This document shows positions 17,116 to 26,426 of a DNA stretch of 64,000 bases, in pieces. How positions within the stretch are numbered: position 1 is the first letter of the stretch; each line of letters begins with the position of its first letter. The stretch comes from Tous-C4FEB sp044356555. Its GTDB lineage: Bacteria; Verrucomicrobiota; Verrucomicrobiia; Opitutales; Opitutaceae. Location of the stretch: the NCBI GenBank assembly GCA_044356555.1, contig JBIKWB010000002.1, positions 1-64,000 on the forward strand. The letters are read 5' to 3'. A program made the translations under genes and the position numbers. The notes under the pieces are model-generated. The model was given only the letters and a program-made list of their open reading frames with translations, had not been told where the DNA came from and did not search any database.

Positions 17116-18204
17116 TTAGAGGGGAGCGGAGAGGTCGAGCCAGTCCGGATAGGCGAGGGCGTGGGCGGCGATCTCTTCGAGTATGGCGGGGGTAGGGGTC
17201 TGGGGTTGCCACGACCAGAGGCGGGCGGCTTTGGCGCTGTCGAGGACGACCCAAGGCAGGTCGAAGGGCCGAGGGGTAGCGTCGGAGGCGACGGGGTGGG
17301 GGCCGAATTTGGCGTCGCACCAAGCGGTGAGTTGGCGCAGAGACATCGCGGACGGGGCGCCGCCGGTGATATTGGCGAGGCGGTCGGCGGCGCAGAGCTT
17401 GGGCGCGGTGAATTGCTTCTCAAGGAGAGGCACGAGGTCGCGGGGATGGAGACAATCGCGGACCTGATAGCCACACCCGCCAAAGCCGATGTATTTAAGC
17501 GGGCGGCGGCGGAGGTGGGCGTTGAGCCAATAGGCGAAGATGCCTTGGTCGGCACGGCCGAACTGGCCGGCGCCGGCGAGTACGCCGCAGCGGTTGATCC
17601 AGACCGGAAAATCGAAGGTCTCGCCGTATTCGAGGGCGAGGGCTTCGCTCGCGAGTTTCGTAGAACCGTAGAGGGAAACGGGCGCGGCGGTGGAGAATTC
17701 TTCCGAGATGCCGGCGGGGCTCAGGCCCGGCGGAAGGATCCACTCGCTGGCGCTCGCAGCTACGTGGAGGCGAAAGGCGCCGGCTTGCGGCTCGACGGGA
17801 AGGGCGGCGAGGGGCGGGATCGAGTAGACCCGGCTGGTGCTAAGTAGGATGAAGCCAGCGCGGTGGGTTTTGCAGAATTCGAGGAGGTTGATCGTGCCGG
17901 TGAGGTTGTGCTCGACGAGCTGGCGGGAGCTGGTCTTGCCGTCCACGCCAGCGAGGACACTGGGATTGGCGGCGGCGTCGATGACCCAATCCACGGCGGG
18001 GAGGGTCTCAAGGTCGCTGGCGGCGCGGAGGTCAGCGTGGAAGATTTTAACGCCGAGTTTTTTGAGTTCGGCGCGGTTGGTTTCGCTGCCGGGCCGGATG
18101 AAGTTGTCGAAGCCGTAGAGCTGATGACCCGCACCGGAGGCGGCGAGCGTGCGGGCGAGCGTGCCGCCGACGAAGCCGCAGATGCCGGTGATGAGAATAC
18201 GCAT
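17116..18204 (-). CDS. NAD-dependent epimerase/dehydratase
   Basis: A 362-residue extended SDR enzyme. The Rossmann motif is TGICGFVGG at residues 6-14. A Ser-rich catalytic strand LLSTSRVYS is followed by YGSTKLASE, the Tyr-X3-Lys pair. It is sequence-related to the broken epimerase at 10546-11704 (shared GFDNFIRPGSE region), so the window once held two copies. It probably epimerises or reduces a nucleotide sugar used by the adjacent transferases. It is the first gene of a short minus-strand pair with the GT2 at 16299 and faces the GT4 at 18532 across a divergent spacer. Confidence 0.87.
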   Translation of the reverse strand: MRILITGICGFVGGTLARTLAASGAGHQLYGFDNFIRPGSETNRAELKKLGVKIFHADLRAASDLETLPAVDWVIDAAANPSVLAGVDGKTSSRQLVEHNLTGTINLLEFCKTHRAGFILLSTSRVYSIPPLAALPVEPQAGAFRLHVAASASEWILPPGLSPAGISEEFSTAAPVSLYGSTKLASEALALEYGETFDFPVWINRCGVLAGAGQFGRADQGIFAYWLNAHLRRRPLKYIGFGGCGYQVRDCLHPRDLVPLLEKQFTAPKLCAADRLANITGGAPSAMSLRQLTAWCDAKFGPHPVASDATPRPFDLPWVVLDSAKAARLWSWQPQTPTPAILEEIAAHALAYPDWLDLSAPL

Positions 18205-18531
18205 GGGCGGCGAGGTTTGCGTCGATTGGACGGGGTGGGAAGGAGATTTTGCCGTTCTTTGAAGGCGGCTTTCGGAAGGGGCGTTGAGCGATTTCTGGGT
18301 AATTCGGATGACGTTCTTTTCAGTGATACGTCTTGGCGGGCAGGGTTTAGATGAGCGGGCCGTTCGGGAGGACGGATTGCTCTCTGACTCGCCACGAGCG
18401 ACTCGCGTTGCGAAACTCTGTCCCGCGGCAAACCAAGGTGAATTTTTTTGCAGCTTTTGAGTCGAGATCGGATTCTTTTGATCTCGAATTCGAAATTCGC
18501 TTGAGCGGACTGCGATCCTACGAATGTCCGT
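18205..18531. promoter_or_regulatory. Divergent spacer between epimerase and GT4
   Basis: A 327-bp region between divergently transcribed genes. It must contain both promoters if they are expressed. I see no strong sigma-70 pair, but an inverted repeat lies at 18462-18487. No gene is supported. Confidence 0.4.
18462..18487. repeat. 8-bp perfect inverted repeat
   Basis: TCGAGATC at 18462-18469 and GATCTCGA at 18480-18487 with a 10-bp spacer, 45 bp before the GT4 start. It could be an operator or a leader hairpin. Confidence 0.55.
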
Positions 18532-19929
18532 TTGAGGAAGGCCGGCCGCAGCGCAAAAAAACGCGCCCTTTTTATCTTACCTCACCTCGAACTCGGCGGA
18601 GCCGACCGCTGTAATCTCGACGTGATGGCGCAACTCACGCGGCGTTTCGATTGGGACGTCACCTTGGCCACGACGCGCCGCTCAGCGGATGCTTGGCGGG
18701 AAGCGTTTCAGGCGCTAACCGACGACGTCTTCATGCTGCATCGGTTTCTGCCCCTTGAGCACTACGGAGAATTTCTGGCTTATCTCATCGAGAGCCGTAG
18801 GCCGGATGTGGTTTATCTCAGCCATACCGAATTGGGCTACCGGTTGTTGCCGTGGTTGAAGGAATCGTTCGCGGGATTGCCGTTTATAGACCTGTTGCAT
18901 CTCGTGATGGACGATTGGAAGCAGGGTGGTTTTCCGCGTTTTTCGGGCGAATCACGGGCGTGGCTCGATCGTACGGTGGTGACCTCGCATTGGCTCAAAG
19001 CCCGGGCGGTCGAGCTCGGTTGCGACGAGCAACGGTTGCGGGTGATCTACACCGGGATCAACACCGCCGAGTGGCGGCGCACGGCGGAACTGACGCGGCT
19101 GGCGCAGGCACGCTGGGCGTTGCCGACGGACCGCGTGGTGATTCTCTTCGGCGCCCGCTTTGCCGCGCAAAAATCTCCGGAGATTTTGCCGCCGATCATT
19201 CGGGCGTTGGAAGCGAGGGGGCGGAGATTTCTGTTGTTGCTGGCGGGCGATGGGCCGCAGCGCGCTTGGCTCGAGGAGCATGCGTGCCGGGCGCACCCGA
19301 GCAGTGTGCGCCTACTCGGGGCGGTCCCGCCGCAGGACATGCGCGTGCTGATGAGCGCGGCCGATATTCTCCTGTTGCCCTCGCAGGCGGAGGGCGTGGC
19401 GCTGGTCCTCTTTGAGGCGATGAGCATGGGCGTGGTGCCGGTGGCGACAGATGTCGGCGGGCAACGTGAATTGGTGACGCCGGAGTGCGGCCGATTGGTG
19501 GCGCCGGGGCCGCAGGTGATCGCATCGCTCGTGGAAGCGTTGGACGCGCTGCTGATCGACGCGGAGGCACGCGCGCGTTGCGCGGCGCAGGGGAGGGCGC
19601 GGGTGGAGGCGGAATTTGATCTGGATCGCACGGGCGAGCAGATCGAGGCGTTGTTCCGCACGCGGGCGGAAGCGGCGGTGGTGGATTGGACCGCGCTGCC
19701 CCTGCGGCCGGAGATTCCGCGGGCTCTGTTGGACGATTTGAACGATATGGCCGCCGACGAGCTCACGGGTGACGTCTGGGCGCAGCAGATGAAAGCGGGG
19801 AAGTGGTGGCCGACCGCCGTTTCCCGAATCGCGGCTTTCCTGCGGTCCACGCCGATGCGGCATTTTGTGCGGCGTTGGGAGGCGCTCTACGGGGAGCGAT
19901 TGGGGCGATGGGTTATTTCACGTAAATGA
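18532..19929 (+). CDS. Family 4 glycosyltransferase
   Basis: A 465-residue GT-B retaining glycosyltransferase. The N-terminal acceptor domain begins LFILPHLELGGADR. The C-terminal donor domain has ILFGARFAAQKSPEI, LLAGDGPQR and the EX7E site EGVALVLFE at about residues 290-298. About 80 extra residues after the GT domain end in a basic amphipathic stretch that could contact the membrane. The start is a TTG at 18532; the nearby ATG at 18524 runs into a stop, and later ATGs would cut into the first beta strand. It is the only plus-strand gene in the sugar cluster and converges with the GT4 at 20008. Confidence 0.87.
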   Translation: MRKAGRSAKKRALFILPHLELGGADRCNLDVMAQLTRRFDWDVTLATTRRSADAWREAFQALTDDVFMLHRFLPLEHYGEFLAYLIESRRPDVVYLSHTELGYRLLPWLKESFAGLPFIDLLHLVMDDWKQGGFPRFSGESRAWLDRTVVTSHWLKARAVELGCDEQRLRVIYTGINTAEWRRTAELTRLAQARWALPTDRVVILFGARFAAQKSPEILPPIIRALEARGRRFLLLLAGDGPQRAWLEEHACRAHPSSVRLLGAVPPQDMRVLMSAADILLLPSQAEGVALVLFEAMSMGVVPVATDVGGQRELVTPECGRLVAPGPQVIASLVEALDALLIDAEARARCAAQGRARVEAEFDLDRTGEQIEALFRTRAEAAVVDWTALPLRPEIPRALLDDLNDMAADELTGDVWAQQMKAGKWWPTAVSRIAAFLRSTPMRHFVRRWEALYGERLGRWVISRK

Positions 19930-19930
19930 G

Positions 19931-19956
19931 GTGACCGCGGACGTTGCCGCGATCAC
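19931..19956. terminator. Hairpin between convergent glycosyltransferase genes
   Basis: GTGACCGCGG at 19931-19940 pairs with CCGCGATCAC at 19947-19956 with one mismatch around a 6-base loop, directly after the GT4 stop. No uridine tract follows, so it would be a weak terminator at best. Confidence 0.4.
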
Positions 19957-20007
19957 TTCATAAAAACTTAAGTTTGCGGGCGGCGAAGAGGACGTCTGAG
20001 CGACGGC

Positions 20008-21138
20008 TCAGAAGTCGAGTTTCGGTGCAAGTAGGCTCGCGTAGTCCTTCGCCACTTGGGACCAACTGAAGTGGGCGACGGCGTGGGCGCGGGCGTGGGT
20101 GCCCCATTGCTTCCAACCATCGCCGGTCATCGCGGCGCGCAGGGTGGCCTCTGCTGCGACCGGGTTCGCCAGCGGCAGGCATGTGCCCGATCCGCTCGCT
20201 TCGACCAAAGCGCGGTTTGCGGGTTCGTCGCTGGCTACGATGCCTAAGCCGCAGGCCATCGCTTCGAGCACCGTGTTGGCCATGCCTTCGTAGAGCGAGG
20301 GCTGCACGAGGGCGTGAGATTTTTGATAGAATGAGCGGACGTGTTCGCGGGGCAGCCAGCCGTGCCACTTCAGGCGGGAGGCAACGTTGAGATTCTGTGC
20401 GAGTTGTTGCCATTCATCGCGCAGCGGACCGTCGCCCACGATATGGAGTTCCCACGACAGATCTCCGAGGGCGGCGAGCCGGGTGAGCAGCCAGCCGAGG
20501 TTCTTCTGCGCCTGAAGGCGGCCGACGAAGAGCCAACGGAAAGGCAGCGGCGGCGCCTTCATCTCGGGCGGGGCAAAGTAAGTGGAATCAACGCCGTTGG
20601 GGATGACGCCCACGGGTAAGGCGTCGGCGGCGACAGCGCGTTGCTGCAGCGCTTCGGAATTAGCGATCACCGTCCGTGCGGCTTTCAGCACGCGGCGGCG
20701 GACGGGTGCGAGCAAACTGTGGATGTGGTCGAGCCCGGGTTCGGTGCCGGGCACATCTCCTCCGCGGAGAGAAACGACGTAGGGCACGCCCGTGCCCCGC
20801 GCGCCCCACCAAGCAATCGGACCGCAGGGGATTGAAAAAAACGCGATCATGCCGTCGATCCGTTCGCGGCGCAGAATGCGCCGGATGCGGAGGCTCGCAC
20901 TTACGGCAAACGTCGCCATCTCGAACGGAGTGCACGCTTCGCGGCGACGGCGACGTGCGGGCACTTCGATGAGCGTGACGCCCGCGGGCGTCGCGGCGGG
21001 GTTTCTGTCCCTAAAACGAGCGGTGAGGACGAGGGGGTGATGCCCCAGTTGCACCAAGGCGCGGGCGAGTTCCCACGTGGCATTGGCGGCGCCGCCACCG
21101 ACGGGAGGAAACTCGTAGTTAATCAGGAGCAGGTTCAT
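20008..21138 (-). CDS. Family 4 glycosyltransferase, intact paralogue of the pseudogene at 9524
   Basis: A 376-residue GT-B glycosyltransferase. The N-terminus LLLINYEFPPVGGGAANA is the typical glycine-rich start. The donor domain shows FRWLFVGRLQAQKNLGWL, HIVGDGPLRDEW and the EX7E pair EGMANTVLE. It is the last gene of the seven-gene minus-strand operon and overlaps the asparagine synthase stop by 4 bp (ATGA). A second, broken copy lies at 9524-10545, so this transferase family was duplicated within the locus. It probably adds one sugar to the lipid-linked glycan on the cytoplasmic face. Confidence 0.92.
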   Translation of the reverse strand: MNLLLINYEFPPVGGGAANATWELARALVQLGHHPLVLTARFRDRNPAATPAGVTLIEVPARRRRREACTPFEMATFAVSASLRIRRILRRERIDGMIAFFSIPCGPIAWWGARGTGVPYVVSLRGGDVPGTEPGLDHIHSLLAPVRRRVLKAARTVIANSEALQQRAVAADALPVGVIPNGVDSTYFAPPEMKAPPLPFRWLFVGRLQAQKNLGWLLTRLAALGDLSWELHIVGDGPLRDEWQQLAQNLNVASRLKWHGWLPREHVRSFYQKSHALVQPSLYEGMANTVLEAMACGLGIVASDEPANRALVEASGSGTCLPLANPVAAEATLRAAMTGDGWKQWGTHARAHAVAHFSWSQVAKDYASLLAPKLDF

Positions 21139-23021
21139 GCGGCTGATTTAGGTTTAGTCCAGTGGTTGAGCAGCCAAGCGTTCCAGAGGAAGGCGCGCTG
21201 ATCGGCCCGACCGGCGCGGTGATCGGCGAGTTTCTCCCGAATGAAATTTTGATCCAAGCCAGCGGCGAGGGCAGGGGGGGCGGAGGGGAACGTGAGGGTG
21301 CCGTCTTTGAACCAAGCCCCGATGGGCACGCCGAAGCCTTTTTTCTTTCGGTAGAGCACGTCGGGGGGAAGCACGGGCTCCAGGGATTTCTTTAGGATAT
21401 ATTTTGTCTGACCGTGGCGATATTTCCACGCGGCGGGAATGCGTCGGGCGAAGTTGATGAAATCGAGATCGAGAAACGGGGCCCGCGCTTCAAGACCGTG
21501 CATCATGGTGGCGCGGTCGATTTTGACGAGGATGTCGTCTTGCAGGTAGAGCTTCGTGTAAAATTGCAGCGTGCGGTCGATCAGGTTGGGTTGGGGGCAG
21601 GATTCCCAAGCAGAGATGGCTTCAGCGTAAACGTCGTCGAGATCGATGGGTTCGTGGAAGAGTTCGGTGAGTTCGGCGGGGTCGAGCGGTGCCATCCAGA
21701 CAGGGAGCCAGAGTTTCGGCCGGTGCCCCAGGCCGCGGAGGGTGCGCTTGAGCCGGAAATCGAAGCTCATGTTGCGGTGCGAGACGGGGAGGCGCGCGGC
21801 GAGGAGGCGGATGGCTTGGTGGATCGGACGGGGGACAAATTTTTGGTAGAGCTCGGCCTGGCGCAGGGCACGGAAGGGATCGTAACCGGCAAAGAGTTCG
21901 TCGCCGGCGTCCCCGCCGAGCGCGACTTTCACCTGCTTGCGGGTGAATTCGCCGAGCAGGTAGGTCGGCAAAAGCGAACTGTCGCCCATGGGCTCGTCGA
22001 GCTGTTGCGCGATTGCGGGGAGCAGGGCGTGGGCTTTGGCGATGGAGAGCGTTTCGGTGTGGTGGTCGGTCTGAAACAGCTCGGCGACCCGGCGCGCGTA
22101 AGCGGATTCGTCGAACGAGCTTTCTTCGAAACCGATGCAGAAGGTTTTCAGCTTCCCGGGCGGAACGTGCCGCGAGGCGAAGGCGGTGATGGCGGACGAG
22201 TCGATCCCGCCGCTGAGGAAAATTCCGACCGGCACATCGGCGACGAGACGGCGCTGGACGGCGGTGTCGAGGCGGGCGCGGAGTTCTTCGCCCCACGTTT
22301 TTTCCGGGTTGTTCGGGATTTCGGCGCCGACGAACGGTTCGATGACGTAGTCCCAGTATTTTTCGAGGCGCGGCGTGAGGACCGGATCATCGAGATCGAG
22401 GGTGAACGAGTGGCCCCCGGGGAGTTTGAAGACGTTTTCCAGGATGGAATGCGGGGCGGGGATGTAGCCGTAGGCGAAGTATTTCTTCAGGGCGCGCCGC
22501 GAGAGGGTAGATTCGACCGCGGGATGAGCGCGGACGGCGGTGAGTTCGGAACCGAAGACGAAGGCGCCGTTTTGCGTGGAGTAGAAAAAGGGTTTTTTGC
22601 CGAAGCGGTCGCGGCTGCCGAAGAGTTTCCGCTTTGATCGGTCGTAGATGACGAAGGCCCACATCCCGTTTAGACGAGAGGGGAGAGCAGAACCCCACTC
22701 ACGATAGCCGTGGAGGAGAACTTCAGTGTCCGAGTGATCGGTCTGGAACTGATGGCCTCGGGCGACGAGTTGGGCGCGGAGTTCCGCGAAATTATAAATC
22801 TCGCCATTGAAAACGATCACGAGCCCCTCGTCGGCCGTGAGCATGGGTTGGTGACCGCCGGCTAGATCAAGAATCGAGAGCCGGCGGTGTCCAAGATAGA
22901 CGGCGCGGGCGGGATCGCTCCAAAAACCGGAATCATCGGGGCCGCGGTGCGACAGCGTGTCGGTCATCCGCCGGAGGTCGGCATGGGAGCCTTTACCGAT
23001 GAAGCCGGTGATGCCGCACAT
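21135..23021 (-). CDS. asnB: Asparagine synthase (glutamine-hydrolysing)
   Basis: A 628-residue class B synthase. The N-terminal nucleophile is Cys2 of MCGITGFIG, and the glutaminase domain covers residues about 2-205. The synthetase domain carries the PP-loop FLSGGIDSS at about residues 254-262. In sugar clusters such genes often serve glycan or protein modification, amidating a carboxylate such as a uronic acid, rather than free asparagine synthesis; here that fits the neighbouring uronic-acid pathway. It lies 9 bp after the GT2 gene and overlaps the GT4 start. Confidence 0.93.
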   Translation of the reverse strand: MCGITGFIGKGSHADLRRMTDTLSHRGPDDSGFWSDPARAVYLGHRRLSILDLAGGHQPMLTADEGLVIVFNGEIYNFAELRAQLVARGHQFQTDHSDTEVLLHGYREWGSALPSRLNGMWAFVIYDRSKRKLFGSRDRFGKKPFFYSTQNGAFVFGSELTAVRAHPAVESTLSRRALKKYFAYGYIPAPHSILENVFKLPGGHSFTLDLDDPVLTPRLEKYWDYVIEPFVGAEIPNNPEKTWGEELRARLDTAVQRRLVADVPVGIFLSGGIDSSAITAFASRHVPPGKLKTFCIGFEESSFDESAYARRVAELFQTDHHTETLSIAKAHALLPAIAQQLDEPMGDSSLLPTYLLGEFTRKQVKVALGGDAGDELFAGYDPFRALRQAELYQKFVPRPIHQAIRLLAARLPVSHRNMSFDFRLKRTLRGLGHRPKLWLPVWMAPLDPAELTELFHEPIDLDDVYAEAISAWESCPQPNLIDRTLQFYTKLYLQDDILVKIDRATMMHGLEARAPFLDLDFINFARRIPAAWKYRHGQTKYILKKSLEPVLPPDVLYRKKKGFGVPIGAWFKDGTLTFPSAPPALAAGLDQNFIREKLADHRAGRADQRAFLWNAWLLNHWTKPKSAA

Positions 23022-23030
23022 GGGTGGGCG

Positions 23031-23990
23031 TCACGTCGCGTCGGCGCGGGGCGTGAGGTTGTCCGTCCGGTCGATGAGGTAGGTGGGCTTGTCCTGCGAT
23101 TCGTGGTAGATGCGGATACTCAGCTCAGCGAGGAGTCCCATCAACACGCAGAGGACGCCGACGAGAAAGAGCGTGCCGCTGACGAGGGGCAGGGGAGTTT
23201 CGATAAGAGATTTGTAGCTAGAAAACTTGTAGTATAACGCCCAGAGTGCGGCGAGACCGCTGCCGCCGAAGCTGACAAGAGCGCAGCCACCGAAGAGATA
23301 CATGGGTTTTTGGCCATAGCGTTGAAGAAACCAAACGACGGAGAGATCGCACAGGACCTTAAAAACGCGCTCGAGGCCGTACTTTGAATTGCCGTTAACG
23401 CGGGCGCGGTGGCGGACCGGGACCTCGGCCAGGCGCGCGCCACTGAGCACAGCGTAGATCGGAATAAACCGGTGCATTTCTCCGTAAAGATGAACGTGGC
23501 GGATGATGCTGCGGCGGTAGGCTTTTAAGGCGCAGCCGAAATCATGCAGCTTCACTCCGGTCAACGTGGAGATAAGGCGGTTGGCGATCACGCTGGGTAG
23601 ATTGCGTTTGAACGCGTCGTCCTGGCGATCGGCGCGCCAACCAGAGACGACGTCGAAACCCTCGGCGAGTTTCGAAAGCAACAAGCCGATGTCCTCAGGC
23701 GGATTCTGCAAATCGCCGTCCATCGTGACGACGACTTCGCCCAAGGCGTGGTGAAACCCTGCGACCAAAGCGGTGGTTTGCCCGTAGTTTCGCCGCAGGT
23801 GGATCGCCTTGAAATTTGGGTCACCCAAGCAAACAGCATGGATGCACTCACCGGTTGAGTCCGTGCTGCCGTCGTTGATCAAAATGACCTCGTATTTTTG
23901 GCCTAGGGTGCCCAGCGCGGTAGCGAGTTCATCGGCGAGCAGCGATACGTTTCCTGCTTCGTTGTAGAGCGGGATTATGACGGAGATCAT
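23031..23990 (-). CDS. Membrane-anchored family 2 glycosyltransferase (GtrB/ArnC type)
   Basis: A 319-residue polyprenyl-phosphate glycosyltransferase. The GT-A domain spans residues about 1-225 with MISVIIPLYNEAGNV, ILINDGSTDST and the DXD region TMDGDLQNPP. Two C-terminal membrane helices follow at about 233-258 and 268-292 (SGTLFLVGVLCVLMGLLAEL). Members move a sugar from a nucleotide donor to undecaprenyl phosphate, for later use on the outer face or as initiating unit. It lies between the aminotransferase (63 bp) and asnB (9 bp) in the same operon. Confidence 0.92.
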   Translation of the reverse strand: MISVIIPLYNEAGNVSLLADELATALGTLGQKYEVILINDGSTDSTGECIHAVCLGDPNFKAIHLRRNYGQTTALVAGFHHALGEVVVTMDGDLQNPPEDIGLLLSKLAEGFDVVSGWRADRQDDAFKRNLPSVIANRLISTLTGVKLHDFGCALKAYRRSIIRHVHLYGEMHRFIPIYAVLSGARLAEVPVRHRARVNGNSKYGLERVFKVLCDLSVVWFLQRYGQKPMYLFGGCALVSFGGSGLAALWALYYKFSSYKSLIETPLPLVSGTLFLVGVLCVLMGLLAELSIRIYHESQDKPTYLIDRTDNLTPRADAT

Positions 23991-24053
23991 TGAAGACGAG
24001 GTTCTTTGTATTGAAAGCGGTGAAATGTGGTGTGGGCAAATTTGGGGTAATGC

Positions 24054-25190
24054 CTACGCGGTGACAGCGCTTCGCACAATATCGCATACTTGCGTAACTT
24101 GGTCTCGGGTGATTTCCGGAAACATCGGAAGGGACAAAATCCCACTGGCTGCAGCCTCTGCGGCTGGAAATGAGCCGCGGGGAAGCCCGAGATTTGCGTA
24201 GGCTTTCTGCAGGTGAATCGGAATCGGGTAGTGTACGACGGTTTGGATGCCGGCCGACAGAAGCGCTCGTGCCACCGAATCGCGGTCTCGCCCCGTGATT
24301 CGCACGACGAAAAGGTGATAGGCGTGAAGCCCGGTCCATGGGGCCAAGGCCGGGAGCACGACCCCATCGCAGTCGGCCAGCGCTTCCCGATACCAGGAGG
24401 CGGCCGCCCGGCGGCGATCGTTCCATTCCGCCAGGTGCCGCAGCTTCACCGAGAGGATGGCCGCTTGCAGTGTGTCGAGACGTGAATTGAAGCCCGGCAG
24501 TTCGTGATGGTATTTCACGACCGACCCCCAATTGCGCAGGAGGCGAATGCGGTGCGCCAGAGACGCGTCGGTGGTCGTCATGGCACCGGCGTCACCGAAT
24601 GCTCCAAGGTTTTTGCCGGGATAAAAACTGAACGCGGCCGCGGTGCCCAGTGTGCCGCAGCGCCGGCCGTCGACGAGCGTCGCGCCGTGGGCTTGGGCGG
24701 AGTCTTCAATGAGCGCTAGACCGTGGCGGGCGGCCAAGGCGGCCAAGGCGTCAATGTTGGCCGGCTGGCCGTAAAGATGAACGGGGATGATTGCGCGGGT
24801 GCGCGAGGTGATCGCCGCCGCGACTGCCTGAGGATCGATAAGATAATTTTCCAGGCAACAATCGACCAACACCGGTTGGGCCCCGGAGTAGGAGATGGCT
24901 TCGGCGGTGGCGATAAAAGTGTTGGCCACGGTAATGACTTCGTCACCCGCGCCGATTCCGAGAGACCGTAGGATCAGATGGAGCGCATCCGTGCCAGAAC
25001 CCAATCCGACGCAATGTGAGGTGCCGCAAAACTTGGCCCAAGCTTCTTCAAACGCCGCGACCTCGGGGCCAAGAATAAACTGTCCGTGATTGACGACTTT
25101 GGCCATCGCCGCATCCAGCTCGGCGCGTAGGTGGCTTATTTGCAGCGGTAAGTCCTGAAACGGAACGCGGAGTGGAGTCGTTGGAAGCAT
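24054..25190 (-). CDS. Sugar aminotransferase, DegT/DnrJ/EryC1/StrS family
   Basis: A 378-residue PLP-dependent enzyme. The Schiff-base lysine is K193 in SFYPGKNLGAFGD, with the cofactor-binding GSGTDAL near residue 64 and EDSAQAHGA near 162. The family installs an amino group on a keto nucleotide sugar. Together with the oxidoreductase and the hexapeptide acetyltransferase upstream it forms the set known from WlbA/WlbC/WlbB (WbpB/E/D), which makes UDP-2,3-diamino uronic acids. It lies 13 bp after the GT2 gene. The exact keto substrate cannot be deduced from sequence alone. Confidence 0.92.
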   Translation of the reverse strand: MLPTTPLRVPFQDLPLQISHLRAELDAAMAKVVNHGQFILGPEVAAFEEAWAKFCGTSHCVGLGSGTDALHLILRSLGIGAGDEVITVANTFIATAEAISYSGAQPVLVDCCLENYLIDPQAVAAAITSRTRAIIPVHLYGQPANIDALAALAARHGLALIEDSAQAHGATLVDGRRCGTLGTAAAFSFYPGKNLGAFGDAGAMTTTDASLAHRIRLLRNWGSVVKYHHELPGFNSRLDTLQAAILSVKLRHLAEWNDRRRAAASWYREALADCDGVVLPALAPWTGLHAYHLFVVRITGRDRDSVARALLSAGIQTVVHYPIPIHLQKAYANLGLPRGSFPAAEAAASGILSLPMFPEITRDQVTQVCDIVRSAVTA

Positions 25191-25203
25191 GGGAACCGAA
25201 GGC

Positions 25204-25938
25204 CTAGGTCGAGCGAGCGGAAGATTCTTTGCGCCAATTGCGCCAGAAAGCCAAGAGGCCTTGCAGGGTTCGCGCCATCACGCGCAGGCTCGCGGCCGAC
25301 GGTACCCCGGCGGTACGCGGCCGCATCTGGACTTCGACTTCGACAAACGTGGCGCCGGCGTCACGGAGACGAACCAAGGTCTCCGCCAGCATCGGAATAC
25401 CGCTTTGGGTGAGATCTAGCCGCAGAAAGAGGTCGCGGCGATACGCGTGAATCCAATTCACATCACGCAGGTGCAAATCAAAGAGACTCGCGACCAATTT
25501 GGGATAAAGCCATGCGTTGAGCCGCATGAGAGGGTTGTAACCGGCGCGATAGCTGCGGCAGCCGACGATCGCATCGGCCTGGCCGAACTCGGTGAAGTAG
25601 GGGGTTAGATCGCTCTCGATCGGTATCATGTCGGCCGGCCACAACATCAGGTAGTCGCCGGCGGCCAAGCCTGCGCCGGCTCGAAAGGCCCCGCCGATTC
25701 CGGCATTCTTCTGATGATGAACCCGCGTTGAAGCCAGAGTCGCGGCGAGCTGGTCCGCGATGGCGGCGGTGCCGTCGCTGCTGCCGTCATCGACGATGAT
25801 TATTTCGTAGGTGACTTTCAGTCCGGCCACCACGGCGTGCAACCGGCGGACGGTCGAATCGAGCAGGATCGCTTCGTTGTATGCCGGAACAATCAGGCTC
25901 AGCTCGGGCGTTGCCCGTCGGGGCGATAAAACGCTCAT
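25204..25938 (-). CDS. Family 2 glycosyltransferase
   Basis: A 244-residue GT-A enzyme of the DPM1-like class with SLIVPAYNEAILLDS, IIIVDDGSSDGTA and the metal site MLWPADMIPIESD. The start is the ATG at 25938 (MSVLS), which overlaps the upstream acetyltransferase stop as ATGA; the longer frame to 26133 reads through that gene in another frame. There is no membrane anchor. It probably loads a sugar onto a lipid carrier or extends the chain; the tight coupling suggests it uses the product of the preceding genes. Confidence 0.88.
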   Translation of the reverse strand: MSVLSPRRATPELSLIVPAYNEAILLDSTVRRLHAVVAGLKVTYEIIIVDDGSSDGTAAIADQLAATLASTRVHHQKNAGIGGAFRAGAGLAAGDYLMLWPADMIPIESDLTPYFTEFGQADAIVGCRSYRAGYNPLMRLNAWLYPKLVASLFDLHLRDVNWIHAYRRDLFLRLDLTQSGIPMLAETLVRLRDAGATFVEVEVQMRPRTAGVPSAASLRVMARTLQGLLAFWRNWRKESSARST

Positions 25939-26426
25939 TGAGCTGATGGTGTCGCGGTCCGCCTCAGGACGCGTGCGGGGACTCCTGCGACCGTCTCGCC
26001 GGGGCGCACGTCGTGCAATACGACCGCGCCCGCACCGACCACCGCGCCGGCACCGATGGAGACCCCGCCCATGATAATGGCCCCCGAACCCAGCGAAGCC
26101 CCTTGGTGGACCGTGATAAATTCCTGTTTCCACGCGCCGGTTCGCGCGCCTTCGACGGAGGGATGGCGATCATTGATAAACATCACGCCATGCCCGACGA
26201 AAACATCCTCGGCAAGGGTGACACCGGAGCAGATGAAGGTGTGGCTTTGGATTCGGCAGCGGGCACCCAAGATGACCCCTCGTTGAACTTCGACGAACGT
26301 CCCGATCATGCAATCGTCGCCGACGGTGCAGCCGTAGAGGTTAGTAAAGGGATTCAACTTTACGCGAGCGCCGAGGACTACATCCGAGGTAATGCGGCAA
26401 AAGGCAGTGTCCGGGTTTGCGCTCAT
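25935..26426 (-). CDS. Hexapeptide-repeat nucleotide-sugar N-acetyltransferase, WlbB-like
   Basis: A 163-residue left-handed beta-helix acyltransferase. Repeats with the [LIV]-G-X4 rhythm run through most of the chain, for example IGTFVEVQRGVILGARCRI and GGVSIGAGAVVGAGAVV. An active-site-type His is likely in FINDRHPS. WlbB/WbpD enzymes acetylate the 3-amino group of UDP-diamino uronic acids, using acetyl-CoA. It overlaps both neighbours by 4 bp, indicating coupled translation with the oxidoreductase and the GT2. Confidence 0.87.
   Translation of the reverse strand: MSANPDTAFCRITSDVVLGARVKLNPFTNLYGCTVGDDCMIGTFVEVQRGVILGARCRIQSHTFICSGVTLAEDVFVGHGVMFINDRHPSVEGARTGAWKQEFITVHQGASLGSGAIIMGGVSIGAGAVVGAGAVVLHDVRPGETVAGVPARVLRRTATPSAQ

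Noticed and set aside
16723..17847. 374-residue plus-strand frame over GT2 and epimerase genes
   Set aside because: Composition of a shadow frame; both minus-strand genes have clear motifs.
21414..22637. 407-residue frame antisense to asnB
   Set aside because: Gly/Glu/Val-rich shadow without domains; the minus-strand frame is a full asparagine synthase.
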